Positions 8,303-17,383 are shown, counted from the stretch's first letter. The stretch: DNA of 64,000 nucleotides from WRGA01 sp031553395 (GCA_031553395.1 JAVBLR010000004.1:58217-122216), one strand, 5' to 3'. Made by a program: numbers and translations. The notes: generated from the sequence alone by a model not told the origin.

Positions 8303-8665
8303 ATGGTACGAAGGTTTGCTGCCCAATATATTTACGTTTCAGGGGAGATGCTTCCCCGGCATGTTGTAGAAATAGAAACAAAGGATAATTCTATAATCCG
8401 TATTTTTTCGTTGGATAAAGAATATTCAAATACGGAGTTTTTCAATGGAATAATTGTTGTTTTTTCAGATGCTATATCTTTACCGGAAATAAATAAAGAG
8501 CTTGATTTATACAGAAATAAAGAAATCATAGATTTTCTCGAGCTGTTTAAGAAAAACGATATAAATGTATTTTCAAAAAATATAAAGTTGGTATTAATTG
8601 AAAATATCGATTTTCTACGAATGAAATTATTGCCTGATACTCAGTTAATAATGATTGTTAACTAA
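8303..8665 (+). CDS. Small protein resembling an amidohydrolase without its catalytic barrel
   Basis: This 120-residue protein starts at ATG 8303, 7 bp after the upstream stop. Residues 1-50 (RRFAAQYIYVSG to FNGIIVV) look like the N-terminal beta-sandwich of Bacteroidales metal-dependent amidohydrolases. The last 25 residues (LVLIENIDFLRMKLLPDTQ) resemble the C-terminal sandwich strand of the same enzymes. The metal-binding barrel (Pro-Gly-Phe-Val-Asn-x-His-x-His) that should lie between them is absent. It is either a remnant kept by selection or a repurposed fold. The similarity is from my reading of motifs and is not proven. Confidence 0.55.
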   Translation: MVRRFAAQYIYVSGEMLPRHVVEIETKDNSIIRIFSLDKEYSNTEFFNGIIVVFSDAISLPEINKELDLYRNKEIIDFLELFKKNDINVFSKNIKLVLIENIDFLRMKLLPDTQLIMIVN

Positions 8666-8678
8666 TCTATTGCTTATT

Positions 8679-9983
8679 ATGATATTACATTCTTATACAC
8701 AGTTGCCGGAAAGGACGATTCAGCCACCTATTCTTCCAATAGAGCAAATTGATATTCCGGAAGTTGAACAATATATAATGCCGAATGGAGTTGAGTTACA
8801 TTCATTAAACATGGGCAATGAAGATGTTGTGCGGTTAGATATTGTAGTTCAATCAGGGAAATGGGATGCAAATCGAGCGCTAGAAACGGAATTTTGTAAC
8901 CAGATATTGAAAGAAGGCGCTGGTATTCTAACTTCAGCCCAAATTGCCGAAAAATTGGATTATTATGGAGCATGGCTTCAAACCTATACTACTCAGCAAT
9001 GCTCTTACCTGACATTGTATTCCTTGAATAAATTCTTCGGAGAAACAATCGCTATTTTGGAGAAGATTCTGAAAGAGCCGGTATTTCCGGAAAAAGAATT
9101 TGATATATTATGTAGAAATCGCAAACAACAATTTCTGGTAGATATGGATAAAGTGCAGTATCTATCAGCAAGGGCTTTTATCCGGAATATCTTCGGGAAA
9201 AATCATCCATACGGACGTATTGCAGAATTAGGGGATTTTGACACAATAACAATTTCGGACTTACTGAGGTATTATACCGATAATTACAACTCGAGAAACT
9301 GTAGAGTTGTTTTATTCGGCAAAATCGAAAAAGACATGCTGAAGCAGGTAGAAAATTGTTTCGGAAATTCGGCGTGGAGGAATCAAATATTAAAAGTAGA
9401 AAAAAACTTTACAATCCAATCCTCTGAAAAGGGAAGAATATTGGTTTCAAAGCCGGATGCATTGCAATCGGCAATCTGTGTAGGAAAACAATTTGTTACA
9501 AAAAACCATCCTGATTATCATGGATTGTATATGCTGAATACATTATTCGGAGGATATTTTGGAAGCCGTTTAATGTCTAATATCCGTGAAGATAAGGGAT
9601 ATACGTATGGCATTTATTCATCAATGACTTCGTATTTGCATGCAGGCTCCTTGAATATATCAACCCAAACTGCAACAGAATATGTCGAACCGGTAATAAA
9701 AGAAATTTATACCGAGATGGATAAACTTTGCAATGAACAGATTCCTGAAAATGAACTGGAAACAGTTCGCAATTACCTGTTGGGAGAAACAGCCCGGAGA
9801 TTCGATAATTTATTTGCTATTGCCGATGCTTACCTTAATTTGTTGGAAGTGAATTTAATTAATAAAGATTTTTATCAACAACGGGTTGATGTGATTAAAA
9901 ATATTACAGCTCCAGAACTTGGAGATTTAGCCCGAAAATATTATGTAAAAGAAGAATTTTACGAGGTAATAGCAGGAAAGTAA
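8679..9983 (+). CDS. M16-family peptidase homologue lacking the zinc motif
   Basis: The 434-residue protein has the two-lobe M16 layout: an N-terminal half beginning with PNGVELHSLNMGNEDVVRLDIVVQSG and a C-terminal half with GGYFGSRLMSNIREDKGYTYGI, which carries the Arg/Tyr motif of the partner subunit. At the place of HxxEH it reads Leu-Glu-Thr-Glu-Phe-Cys, so it should not hydrolyse peptides itself. It may be the non-catalytic half of a heterodimer; no catalytic partner is in this window. I chose the ATG at 8679 over the TTG at 8655. It ends 1 bp from the convergent glycosyltransferase gene. Confidence 0.85.
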   Translation: MILHSYTQLPERTIQPPILPIEQIDIPEVEQYIMPNGVELHSLNMGNEDVVRLDIVVQSGKWDANRALETEFCNQILKEGAGILTSAQIAEKLDYYGAWLQTYTTQQCSYLTLYSLNKFFGETIAILEKILKEPVFPEKEFDILCRNRKQQFLVDMDKVQYLSARAFIRNIFGKNHPYGRIAELGDFDTITISDLLRYYTDNYNSRNCRVVLFGKIEKDMLKQVENCFGNSAWRNQILKVEKNFTIQSSEKGRILVSKPDALQSAICVGKQFVTKNHPDYHGLYMLNTLFGGYFGSRLMSNIREDKGYTYGIYSSMTSYLHAGSLNISTQTATEYVEPVIKEIYTEMDKLCNEQIPENELETVRNYLLGETARRFDNLFAIADAYLNLLEVNLINKDFYQQRVDVIKNITAPELGDLARKYYVKEEFYEVIAGK

Positions 9984-9984
9984 A

Positions 9985-10854
9985 TCACTTCTTGTCGATG
10001 TAAGAAATGTATATTAGTTTATAAATATCAAAAAGATATAAATTTGGACGTTTCCCTGTAAAGTTTTTGATAAAAACCTTTTGCATAAAAGGAAATAAAG
10101 AACCGATTATTTTATTCAAATTACAACGACAGATTTTTTGATATATCTCAAGTAATCTGAATCGATACAAATATTGATTTGCAAGTATTCTATTTTTGAA
10201 TATATACAGCAAATTTTCAATACCTTCATTATGTTTTCTTACAAAAGCTTCATTACTGTCTAATCCAATATGAATTACCGGATTGTCTATAAAATGTATT
10301 TGAATTCCTTTTTCTTCCAGTTGAATTTGAAATAAAGTATCTTCATGTCCATAGCGGGTAATATTTTCGTCAAATTTTACTTTTTCCCAAATGTCTTTTT
10401 TCATAAGAAAATTATTAGACATGAAGTTGGGTGACTTTACTTCCCTATTAACGCCATAAAACCAATGGAAATAATAGTTTTTATCATCTGGAGGTAGATT
10501 TGTATAAATTCGTTTGCCGGATATGATTTCATAATTATTTAAAATAGACAGATATGTTTTGATATAGTGGGATGAAGCTATTTCTACATCACAATCCAAA
10601 AAAAGCAAATAATCATAGGTTGCTTTTCCCGCTAATAAGTTCCGGATTTTCGAACGGCCGATATTTCGTTCCAGTTCGATATAACTGCATTTATCGATAG
10701 AGTTAACTTTCCTATTCTCATCCTTAAATAAAAACGAAGCATCATCCATACAAATAATCTCAAAATCAATACTTTCTTTTGATGATTGAATTTGAAGTTC
10801 TTGTACTAATTTTACACAGTTGTAGTTGTATATGGGAATGAGGATGGATAGCAT
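9985..10854 (-). CDS. Family 2 glycosyltransferase
   Basis: The 289-residue protein is a GT-A fold enzyme. It has the start LSILIPIYN, an acidic Met-Asp-Asp-Ala site, the metal-binding Leu-Asp-Cys-Asp (DxD-like) near residue 95, and a C-terminal Gly-His-Glu-Asp motif resembling galactosyltransferase-type GT2 enzymes. It should transfer a sugar from a nucleotide donor during synthesis of a surface glycan. It is the last gene of a minus-strand unit following the GT4 gene by 11 bp. Donor and acceptor are unknown. Confidence 0.85.
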   Translation of the reverse strand: MLSILIPIYNYNCVKLVQELQIQSSKESIDFEIICMDDASFLFKDENRKVNSIDKCSYIELERNIGRSKIRNLLAGKATYDYLLFLDCDVEIASSHYIKTYLSILNNYEIISGKRIYTNLPPDDKNYYFHWFYGVNREVKSPNFMSNNFLMKKDIWEKVKFDENITRYGHEDTLFQIQLEEKGIQIHFIDNPVIHIGLDSNEAFVRKHNEGIENLLYIFKNRILANQYLYRFRLLEIYQKICRCNLNKIIGSLFPFMQKVFIKNFTGKRPNLYLFDIYKLIYISYIDKK

Positions 10855-10865
10855 GAGGTGAGGTA

Positions 10866-11969
10866 TTAGTCTTCGATTCTTTTGAAAATTTCAGTTAAAA
10901 CAATACTTTCCTTTTCCCAACATAAGTCTTGTTTGGCTTTTTCAAATAATAATTCTTTTTCAGGATTATTTTCCCAATAAGCAATTGTTTTTCGTATTGT
11001 ATCCGCCAAGAAAATGGGATCATAGTTGTCTATTAGTGAGCCAATTTTATATGAATCAACTATCTTTCTGATTTCAGGAAAATTTGTAGCTAATATAGGA
11101 ACTTCAGCATGAATAAAATCAAAAATTCGATTTGGCAATGAATAGTAATAATTTTTGCCCATATTTTCTAACAAACAAACACCAAGATTTGAGGATACCG
11201 TATACTCTCGTAATTTTTCTAAGGGTATTCTTCCAAGAAAAAATACTTTTTCATGCAATTGTTTTTTGTCAACTAACTTTCTAATAGATTCCAGAATATC
11301 TCCATCTCCTGCAATATAAAACACAGCATCATCAATATAGGGCATTGCTTCAATGATTTGTTCTATTCCCCGACCGATATTTACCGCCCCTTGATAAAAT
11401 ATGACTTTTTTGTTGGTTGGGAATATATTCTTATTCGCAGATATTTTGTTACTTTTCGGAATATTACGAACAACTTGCATTGAAATATTATACTTTTTAT
11501 TGTAAATATCAGCAATCGAATTGCAAACAGTATAACAATACTTTAAGTTTGGAAAAATTAAATCTTCTATTTTTGTCCAGATATTTTTTACAACAGGCCT
11601 ATGTGAAACTTCCGGAGTCTCTGGAAACATTTCATGAGCATCAAAAACCAACTTTTTTCCTCTGATTTTCGATGCTAAAAAGTTTGCTAATAATGTGTCG
11701 GTATCATTAGATAGAAATATAGATGCAGTAGAAAATACTAAAAAGAAGAAAAGTCTTAAATTATATTCTGCATAAAAAAAGATTTTGTGATTAAAAAAGA
11801 GAGAAAATCGTATTGTTTTATAAGGACGGGATATATTTGGACTGTTCTTTAATTTTCTACCAACAAGAGTAACATTGTATCCATTCTGAAATAAAGTTAA
11901 TGCATTTTTATGAACACGTTGATCCGTAGCTAAATCGTTTGTGACAGAAATTATTACGTTTTTTTTCAT
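10866..11969 (-). CDS. Family 4 glycosyltransferase
   Basis: The 367-residue protein fits a GT-B fold. The N-terminal half begins with VIISVTNDLATDQRVHKNA, and the C-terminal nucleotide-sugar half has a VIFYQGAVNIGRGIEQIIEA segment, a Tyr-Ile-Ala-Gly-Asp-Gly turn and the Leu-Pro-Asn-Arg-Ile-Phe-Asp stretch near residue 285 where GT4 enzymes bind the donor. Its role is likely surface polysaccharide assembly. It lies between the deacetylase-like gene (56 bp) and the GT2 gene (11 bp), all minus strand. Confidence 0.87.
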   Translation of the reverse strand: MKKNVIISVTNDLATDQRVHKNALTLFQNGYNVTLVGRKLKNSPNISRPYKTIRFSLFFNHKIFFYAEYNLRLFFFLVFSTASIFLSNDTDTLLANFLASKIRGKKLVFDAHEMFPETPEVSHRPVVKNIWTKIEDLIFPNLKYCYTVCNSIADIYNKKYNISMQVVRNIPKSNKISANKNIFPTNKKVIFYQGAVNIGRGIEQIIEAMPYIDDAVFYIAGDGDILESIRKLVDKKQLHEKVFFLGRIPLEKLREYTVSSNLGVCLLENMGKNYYYSLPNRIFDFIHAEVPILATNFPEIRKIVDSYKIGSLIDNYDPIFLADTIRKTIAYWENNPEKELLFEKAKQDLCWEKESIVLTEIFKRIED

Positions 11970-12025
11970 GCGGTAAAGATGTTTTGAACTATCTAAATTA
12001 AGAAGTTTTTTATAATATGAGGTGG

Positions 12026-13321
12026 TTAATGTTCAACATAGTTTAATACAAATTGATATAATTTTTTTTGATAACTTTCGGAAGAGTCAATAAGAGTTGT
12101 ATTATGCCATAATAAAACCAAATCTCCATTAAATTTTGCTGTTTGATCAATCAAACCCTTGCAATAAGTCATAGCAGAATCATAATCCAATCCCATATAT
12201 TCAGGTCGATCTAATGTACACTCCATAACTGTGAGGGGATGGAGTAATAATGAATGTACTTTTTTATCAGCCGGATTAATCCAATGAACCGGCCGGCACG
12301 TTCCCAATCGGAATCCGGATACATCTGCATATCCCATTGTAAAATCATCGGTTATTCCGGCATTTATTAGATGAATCATATCTTCCGGTTCCCGGCTACA
12401 AAGGAAATGGTTCCTGTTTAATTTTACATTGCTTTTTGTAGCTTCTTCTAGCTGTTCTTTTTCATTTAATATCAATTGAGGGTTAAAACTGGCTTGATAA
12501 CTTGCATGTAACTCAATATCGATATCATTTTCCCTGCAAAGAGCAAATATTGTTTGAATATCTTTTGAATAAAGATTATAGAAAGGCCTGTCTTCTCTTG
12601 TTTTTCCTCCTACTTTGAAAAAAAAGACAGACTGATAATGTGAATTCTTTAATCGACTTTTTAACTTGTTGTTTTGTTCAATAATCCATGGATATGTATA
12701 TGCCGGATTATCTACAATATTTCCAAAAAAACTTCTAATAACAATTTTTCGATTTTTGGAAAAAAGCATTCCTTTTGCAAAACTTAGTATACTTCTATAG
12801 TGAAAAGGAATGTCGATATCATGCGTAAGATATACTGTATTAACGTGATACGAAGTTTCAGGGAAAGAAAATCCAACCTGCTTTAGCCATCCTTTCAATA
12901 AACTTCCATATTCATCAACAATAGGTCGATTAATAAAACCCTCTTTATAAGGTAATGATTCTTTTCCCGGAAAACGACCATGAATATCCCTTACATCTTT
13001 TCTTATATATTCCTCATATCTTGATAATAAAAAATAGGAAGATGCAATAATATCGGCACTAACTATTAATTTATCATCTTTTTGGATAATATCAGGTGAT
13101 CCATACAATAGAGGAACCTCTTCTATCTTTTTTAAAGGAAGGGTAGGTAAAGAATGAGGCAATCCATAGTTTTCTTTACGAAAAAATCCGGAAGGTATAA
13201 TTACAAGTTTATATCTGTGAAATTCATTCGTATTGTCTGTATAACCGATGTGTCGAGCAATTTCCTCAGAATAGCTATTCCCAAGTAGAAAACGGATAAT
13301 ATATGAAATGTAGTCACTCAC
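12026..13321 (-). CDS. Polysaccharide deacetylase-like protein (DUF7033/CE4-related)
   Basis: The 431-residue product has an N-terminal domain (about 1-150) seen in DUF7033-type proteins. A CE4-like barrel follows, with Leu-Thr-His-Asp-Ile-Asp as the first metal motif, Glu-Leu-His-Ala-Ser-Tyr as the second, and a late Leu-Trp-His-Asn-Thr. The upstream TTG at 13360 cannot be the start, because a promoter box (13342-13349) lies inside that extension. GTG at 13321 is the best start and leaves a short leader. It probably deacetylates or trims a polysaccharide made with the two downstream glycosyltransferases. Confidence 0.75.
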   Translation of the reverse strand: MSDYISYIIRFLLGNSYSEEIARHIGYTDNTNEFHRYKLVIIPSGFFRKENYGLPHSLPTLPLKKIEEVPLLYGSPDIIQKDDKLIVSADIIASSYFLLSRYEEYIRKDVRDIHGRFPGKESLPYKEGFINRPIVDEYGSLLKGWLKQVGFSFPETSYHVNTVYLTHDIDIPFHYRSILSFAKGMLFSKNRKIVIRSFFGNIVDNPAYTYPWIIEQNNKLKSRLKNSHYQSVFFFKVGGKTREDRPFYNLYSKDIQTIFALCRENDIDIELHASYQASFNPQLILNEKEQLEEATKSNVKLNRNHFLCSREPEDMIHLINAGITDDFTMGYADVSGFRLGTCRPVHWINPADKKVHSLLLHPLTVMECTLDRPEYMGLDYDSAMTYCKGLIDQTAKFNGDLVLLWHNTTLIDSSESYQKKLYQFVLNYVEH

Positions 13322-13341
13322 AATGTTAGAATATAAAGTTA

Positions 13342-13349
13342 CAAAGGTA
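13342..13349 (-). promoter_or_regulatory. Minus-strand -7 box of the glycan unit
   Basis: Reads TACCTTTG on the minus strand, a full TAnnTTTG match, 21 bp before the GTG at 13321. It is divergent from the plus-strand box at 13454. Confidence 0.6.
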
Positions 13350-13453
13350 ATTAATTTCAATATATGGAGATTTGAAAAAACTCTTTTGTCGGGAATTGAT
13401 CCGTAGAGATTATAATCTTATATTTAAAGGAAGAGCTACGTGAAAATAATTTA

Positions 13454-13461
13454 TACCTTTG
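13454..13461 (+). promoter_or_regulatory. -7 box of the plus-strand deacetylase gene
   Basis: TACCTTTG lies 18 bp before the ATG at 13480. An in-frame TTG at 13459 lies inside the box and is therefore not the start. Confidence 0.6.
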
Positions 13462-13479
13462 TCTAATAAAGATTACAAG

Positions 13480-14472
13480 ATGAATTTTATCAAACAAAAG
13501 ATTATACCATTTATTGCAAGTGGCATAAATATCAATACGTTAGTTAGCACTTCAAAACAATACACCATCTATCCTTTTTATCATACTGTTACGGATGATT
13601 ATTTGCCACATATTTCTCCATTATATAAGCCTAAAACCATAAAAGAGTTTCAAAATGATATAGATTTTCTGCTAAAACATTTTTCTCCAATAAGTGCAGA
13701 AGATGTTTATTTATCAGCAAAAGGCGAAATTAAAATAACCAAACCATCTTTTCATTTATCCTTTGATGATGGTTTGAGGGAGGTTTATGATATTATTTTT
13801 CCAATACTTTATCAAAAAGGAATTCCGGCTACTGTTTTTGTAAATAGTGATTTTGTGGATAATAAAAATTTGTTTTATAGATATAAAGCAGCTTTGATTA
13901 TTGATAAGATTAACCAAGGAATTTCTATAAATGAGGTACGAGAAATTTCTAAATTACTCATGCCTTTTGATAAAAGTAAAAAAAACATAACCTCAAAAAT
14001 TCTGAAAATTAATTATTTGAATTGTCATATTTTAGATGAAATTGCATCATTCTTAGGAATAGATTTTCAGTCTTATTTACAAAATAAAAAACCTTATTTA
14101 TCTTCTATAGAATTAAAAGAGCTTCATTCCAAAGGATTTGCTATTGGTGGACATAGCATAGATCATCCTCTTTATTCACTTATTTCGGAAGATAAGCAAA
14201 TAAAACAAACATTAGATTCTTGTTCTTTTGCACAGAAAAGTTTTAATGAAGAATATGCCTATTTTGCATTTCCTTTTTCGGATGCTGGAATTAAGGATTC
14301 TTTTTTTTCAAAAATATTTGATTCTGTATCCTTAACTTTTGGAATTTCAGGAATAAATGCAAAACAAAATGGTTGTCACATTGGACGCATCGATATGGAA
14401 AATTATGCAAGGAATGCAGAGGAATGTGTGAAGAAAGCGTATTTGATTAATATTGTTAAAGGCATTCTTTAA
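13480..14472 (+). CDS. NodB-type polysaccharide deacetylase (CE4)
   Basis: The 330-residue protein has the CE4 motif 1 Leu-Ser-Phe-Asp-Asp-Gly near residue 96 and motif 2 Gly-Gly-His-Ser-Ile-Asp-His-Pro near residue 225. These provide the catalytic Asp and the metal His pair. No clear signal peptide is present, so it may act on a cytoplasmic lipid-linked glycan or be exported in another way. It runs opposite to the rest of the cassette. Its stop codon overlaps that of the convergent acyltransferase gene. Confidence 0.85.
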   Translation: MNFIKQKIIPFIASGININTLVSTSKQYTIYPFYHTVTDDYLPHISPLYKPKTIKEFQNDIDFLLKHFSPISAEDVYLSAKGEIKITKPSFHLSFDDGLREVYDIIFPILYQKGIPATVFVNSDFVDNKNLFYRYKAALIIDKINQGISINEVREISKLLMPFDKSKKNITSKILKINYLNCHILDEIASFLGIDFQSYLQNKKPYLSSIELKELHSKGFAIGGHSIDHPLYSLISEDKQIKQTLDSCSFAQKSFNEEYAYFAFPFSDAGIKDSFFSKIFDSVSLTFGISGINAKQNGCHIGRIDMENYARNAEECVKKAYLINIVKGIL

Positions 14473-15563
14473 TAAAAAGCACAGTCTCCATCACCATCTT
14501 GAAAATTCAAATTACTTATGAAATTCAAATCTTTTGATATGAAATATGGTTTTTTGATTTGTTTAGAAAAAATAAAAGGTGTTTTTATTTTGTGAAAATT
14601 TTCTATAAGTTTATCATTAAAGGTTGTAATCATATTTAGCTTTAAGTCCAACATTATATTTACTATAATTTTTGAAATAACTTCATAACCCTTTTCATCT
14701 GAAAAAATAAATGGAACACTTAAGTTCTTATTGCGAATAAGTATTAATGCTACACCTACGATATCGTTATGTATATTTGATAGTTTGATTATCTGATAAA
14801 AGAAACTTTTATCTAATGATGAAAAATAGTATCGCTTACTATTGAAGTCATTATTTCCACTCTGCAATATCCATGGATTCTTAACTATCCAATTCAATTC
14901 GTTTTTCCTTCGTTTATTCCATAAATTTGTATTGTGAGACTCAAAAAACATATCATTTATTTCATCAAAAGAAGATAGGTACTCATATCTTATATTGCAT
15001 AAAGATTGCTTTTTGTATAAAGAAAGTCGAATTCTAATAAGAGAATTTAAGGCATAATCAATAGTTTTTAACATAGGGGTTATTTTCTTAAATATGTTTT
15101 TTTTAGGAGGAAGAATTTCTGCAGTGTTAAAACGTAAATAACCTCTAAATCCTGTTTTTTGTTGAGTAGGTAAGAATAGCCCTGTTTTTTGATAAACAGG
15201 ATCAAGCCAAGGAACTATATTTGTAATCAGTATTCTTTTCTCCCATTTTCTAATAACCCGGAGAAATAAAGATGCAGCAACATTTTGTGACTTATAATTA
15301 TCATCAACCCAAAAGCACGTCAACCAACCAACTTTGATCTCTTCCTCCTTCTCATAAACATAATCTGGTAATATTCCTAAATAACCAACTGTTCTGTTAT
15401 TGTCAAATTGGGCCACTAGGATTACATCATCATCATTTGCTCTTGGATTATTAATTTGAGAGATAGCTCTGTGTTTACTTATTGGTATATTTTCTAAGTT
15501 TTCATATTGTTGGGAATTTATGAATTGAAATAGTGATTGTTTAGTGAAAGATATAGTTTCCAT
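14469..15563 (-). CDS. GNAT-like acyltransferase
   Basis: The 364-residue protein has an N-terminal GNAT-like region with VGYLGILPDYV, then Val-Gly-Trp-Leu-Thr-Cys and Val-Ala-Ala-Ser-Leu-Phe where the acyl-CoA loop would be (about residues 55-125). A long C-terminal half ends in Asp-Gly-Asp-Gly-Asp-Cys-Ala-Phe. Related proteins occur in exopolysaccharide loci and are thought to acylate sugars or amino-sugars. Its stop overlaps the convergent deacetylase stop by 3 bp. Confidence 0.65.
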   Translation of the reverse strand: METISFTKQSLFQFINSQQYENLENIPISKHRAISQINNPRANDDDVILVAQFDNNRTVGYLGILPDYVYEKEEEIKVGWLTCFWVDDNYKSQNVAASLFLRVIRKWEKRILITNIVPWLDPVYQKTGLFLPTQQKTGFRGYLRFNTAEILPPKKNIFKKITPMLKTIDYALNSLIRIRLSLYKKQSLCNIRYEYLSSFDEINDMFFESHNTNLWNKRRKNELNWIVKNPWILQSGNNDFNSKRYYFSSLDKSFFYQIIKLSNIHNDIVGVALILIRNKNLSVPFIFSDEKGYEVISKIIVNIMLDLKLNMITTFNDKLIENFHKIKTPFIFSKQIKKPYFISKDLNFISNLNFQDGDGDCAFY

Positions 15564-15797
15564 ATTATGATAAAATTATTTATATAGACGAATTAAAAAT
15601 TTAAACGTTTTAATAATGTGGATCAAAGGTTGATATATTGAATTGTTTTACTATAATAATCAAACAAGCAACATTATCGGCATTTGCCTGAAAAGGTAGG
15701 ACTTTTCCCATCATAATTATAGTCCTGTTTTTATTTTTTCAGACAGATATGAGTACATTTGTATTTTGTAGATTTATTTGATGTACGGATTTGTAAA

Positions 15798-16715
15798 TCA
15801 GTATTTTAATCCTTTAATTCGTATTAAAAATAAAAATATTTTGGAACATAAATTATTACTTGTCAATTCCGGATACAATTCGGGTTTAGATCCAAATTTC
15901 CTGTAATATTCAGCAATGCTTGAAATTGAGGATCCTTCAAAATCTAAAAACTGTTTATTTTTTATATTATTTTGGATAAATTGATCTAAAAGAAATGTCA
16001 TACTTTGTTTCTGTTTTCCCTCATTTGTAGACACTGGTAGTAAATAATAATAACGATTCTTCCATTTAAGAAAAAGCACACAGGATAAAAGGGTATCTTC
16101 TTTATTAGCAGAGTAGATTTCTGCATGAGCATGTATCTTAGCCTTTTCAAAAATATTTAAAAAAATATGTAATGAATTATTAGTTAAAAGGGTTCTTAAA
16201 TTTTCAACGACTGTTTTTAAAAGAATTTCCACATTAGTATTTCGAACTAATTCCAATTTCTCTTTTTCCGCCTTCTTAAGATTTCTCAAGCAATTTTTAC
16301 TATATCCGCTCTTTATTTCCTCATAAGACTGGTTTAAATCCAATGTATAATTAGACCTTAATCTTAAATTGGGATAATCTTCAAAAATATTTCCTGCATT
16401 GAATTGTAATTTATAGAAAGAATACGGAATTTCTTTTATAAACAAAGAAAAGATGCCAGAGGTTAGTCTTTTTAATGAAAAAATACCTAACTGTTGACAA
16501 AGCAATGGTTGTATGGCATATTTTAAAAAAAACTTTTTTTTGACAGGAATTGGCATTACATAGTTGTAATCATCAGCCATCAAAATATCCCAATTGGGAG
16601 AAACAACATCTAAATACCAAGACATTGCATATATAGTTCCTTGAGTAGAATTTTCAATACAGTAATCATACTTTTTTAAGTCAATATTGTTATGTTTTAT
16701 ATATTGAATATTCAT
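15798..16715 (-). CDS. FemAB/GNAT-like acyltransferase
   Basis: The 305-residue protein has the FemX/GNAT arrangement seen in polysaccharide loci: an N-terminal Gly-Thr-Ile-Tyr-Ala-Met-Ser-Trp-Tyr-Leu, a central SKNCLRNLKKAEKEKLEL helix, and a C-terminal FLDFEGSSISSIAEYYRKFG motif. The last is typical of FemAB-like transferases. It likely transfers an acyl or aminoacyl group to a glycan. It has its own promoter box at 16735-16742. The 234-bp gap to the next gene on the same strand shows no gene, only AT-rich sequence with a short AGGAC/GTCCT pair. Confidence 0.7.
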   Translation of the reverse strand: MNIQYIKHNNIDLKKYDYCIENSTQGTIYAMSWYLDVVSPNWDILMADDYNYVMPIPVKKKFFLKYAIQPLLCQQLGIFSLKRLTSGIFSLFIKEIPYSFYKLQFNAGNIFEDYPNLRLRSNYTLDLNQSYEEIKSGYSKNCLRNLKKAEKEKLELVRNTNVEILLKTVVENLRTLLTNNSLHIFLNIFEKAKIHAHAEIYSANKEDTLLSCVLFLKWKNRYYYLLPVSTNEGKQKQSMTFLLDQFIQNNIKNKQFLDFEGSSISSIAEYYRKFGSKPELYPELTSNNLCSKIFLFLIRIKGLKY

Positions 16716-16734
16716 TTTGTTTTATTTATGGGGA

Positions 16735-16742
16735 CAAAGATA
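16735..16742 (-). promoter_or_regulatory. -7 box of the FemAB-like gene
   Basis: Reads TATCTTTG on the minus strand, 20 bp before the ATG at 16715. Confidence 0.55.
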
Positions 16743-16872
16743 ATTAAAAGCTTCGAATCTGTTATTTTCATTTTAAGCTTGCTATTTGTATAATTGGATG
16801 TGAATGTTTTAAATATTAATTGTTATTGAAAAATGAATGAGTATATTTTTTCAAATAAAATTCTCGCAAAAA

Positions 16873-16903
16873 GTTGTATGAATAAAATAAATAACTACCT
16901 TTG
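16873..16903 (+). promoter_or_regulatory. Main promoter of the ribosomal protein superoperon
   Basis: GTTG (16873-16876, one base from TTTG) and TACCTTTG (16896-16903) are 19 bp apart, fitting the Bacteroidota -33/-7 promoter. The rpsL ATG is 66 bp further on. Confidence 0.65.
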
Positions 16904-16969
16904 CAACCCAATTTGTGGATTTTGTGAAAATAATTAACGTAAAAATAATAGGAATAAAAAAGTTCTAAA

Positions 16970-17383
16970 ATGCCTACAATTCAGCAATTAGTAAGAAAAG
17001 GAAGAACGGTATTGGTTGACAAAAGTAAATCACCTGCACTAGACTCATGTCCTCAAAGACGTGGCGTTTGTGTGCGTGTTTACACAACTACACCTAAAAA
17101 ACCTAACTCTGCGATGCGTAAAGTAGCTCGTGTTCGCTTAACAAACACTAAAGAAGTGAATGCTTACATTCCGGGAGAAGGACATAACTTGCAAGAGCAC
17201 TCAATCGTTTTGGTTCGTGGTGGTCGTGTAAAAGACCTTCCGGGAGTTCGTTATCACATCGTTCGTGGAACATTGGATACTGCCGGAGTAGGAGGACGTA
17301 CACAACGTCGTTCTAAATACGGAGCAAAACGTCCGAAACCAGGACAAGCACCTGCTGCAGCAGCAAAAGGTAAAAAGAAGTAA
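16970..17383 (+). CDS. rpsL: 30S ribosomal protein S12
   Basis: The 137-residue decoding-centre protein carries TPKKPNSAMRKVARV and GGRVKDLPGVRYH, with the lysines of both loops whose substitution gives streptomycin resistance elsewhere, so a wild-type form is expected. The Lys/Ala-rich C-terminal tail is slightly longer than in E. coli. It is first in the str-S10-spc-alpha block. A 176-bp spacer with a possible regulatory hairpin separates it from rpsG. Confidence 0.98.
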   Translation: MPTIQQLVRKGRTVLVDKSKSPALDSCPQRRGVCVRVYTTTPKKPNSAMRKVARVRLTNTKEVNAYIPGEGHNLQEHSIVLVRGGRVKDLPGVRYHIVRGTLDTAGVGGRTQRRSKYGAKRPKPGQAPAAAAKGKKK

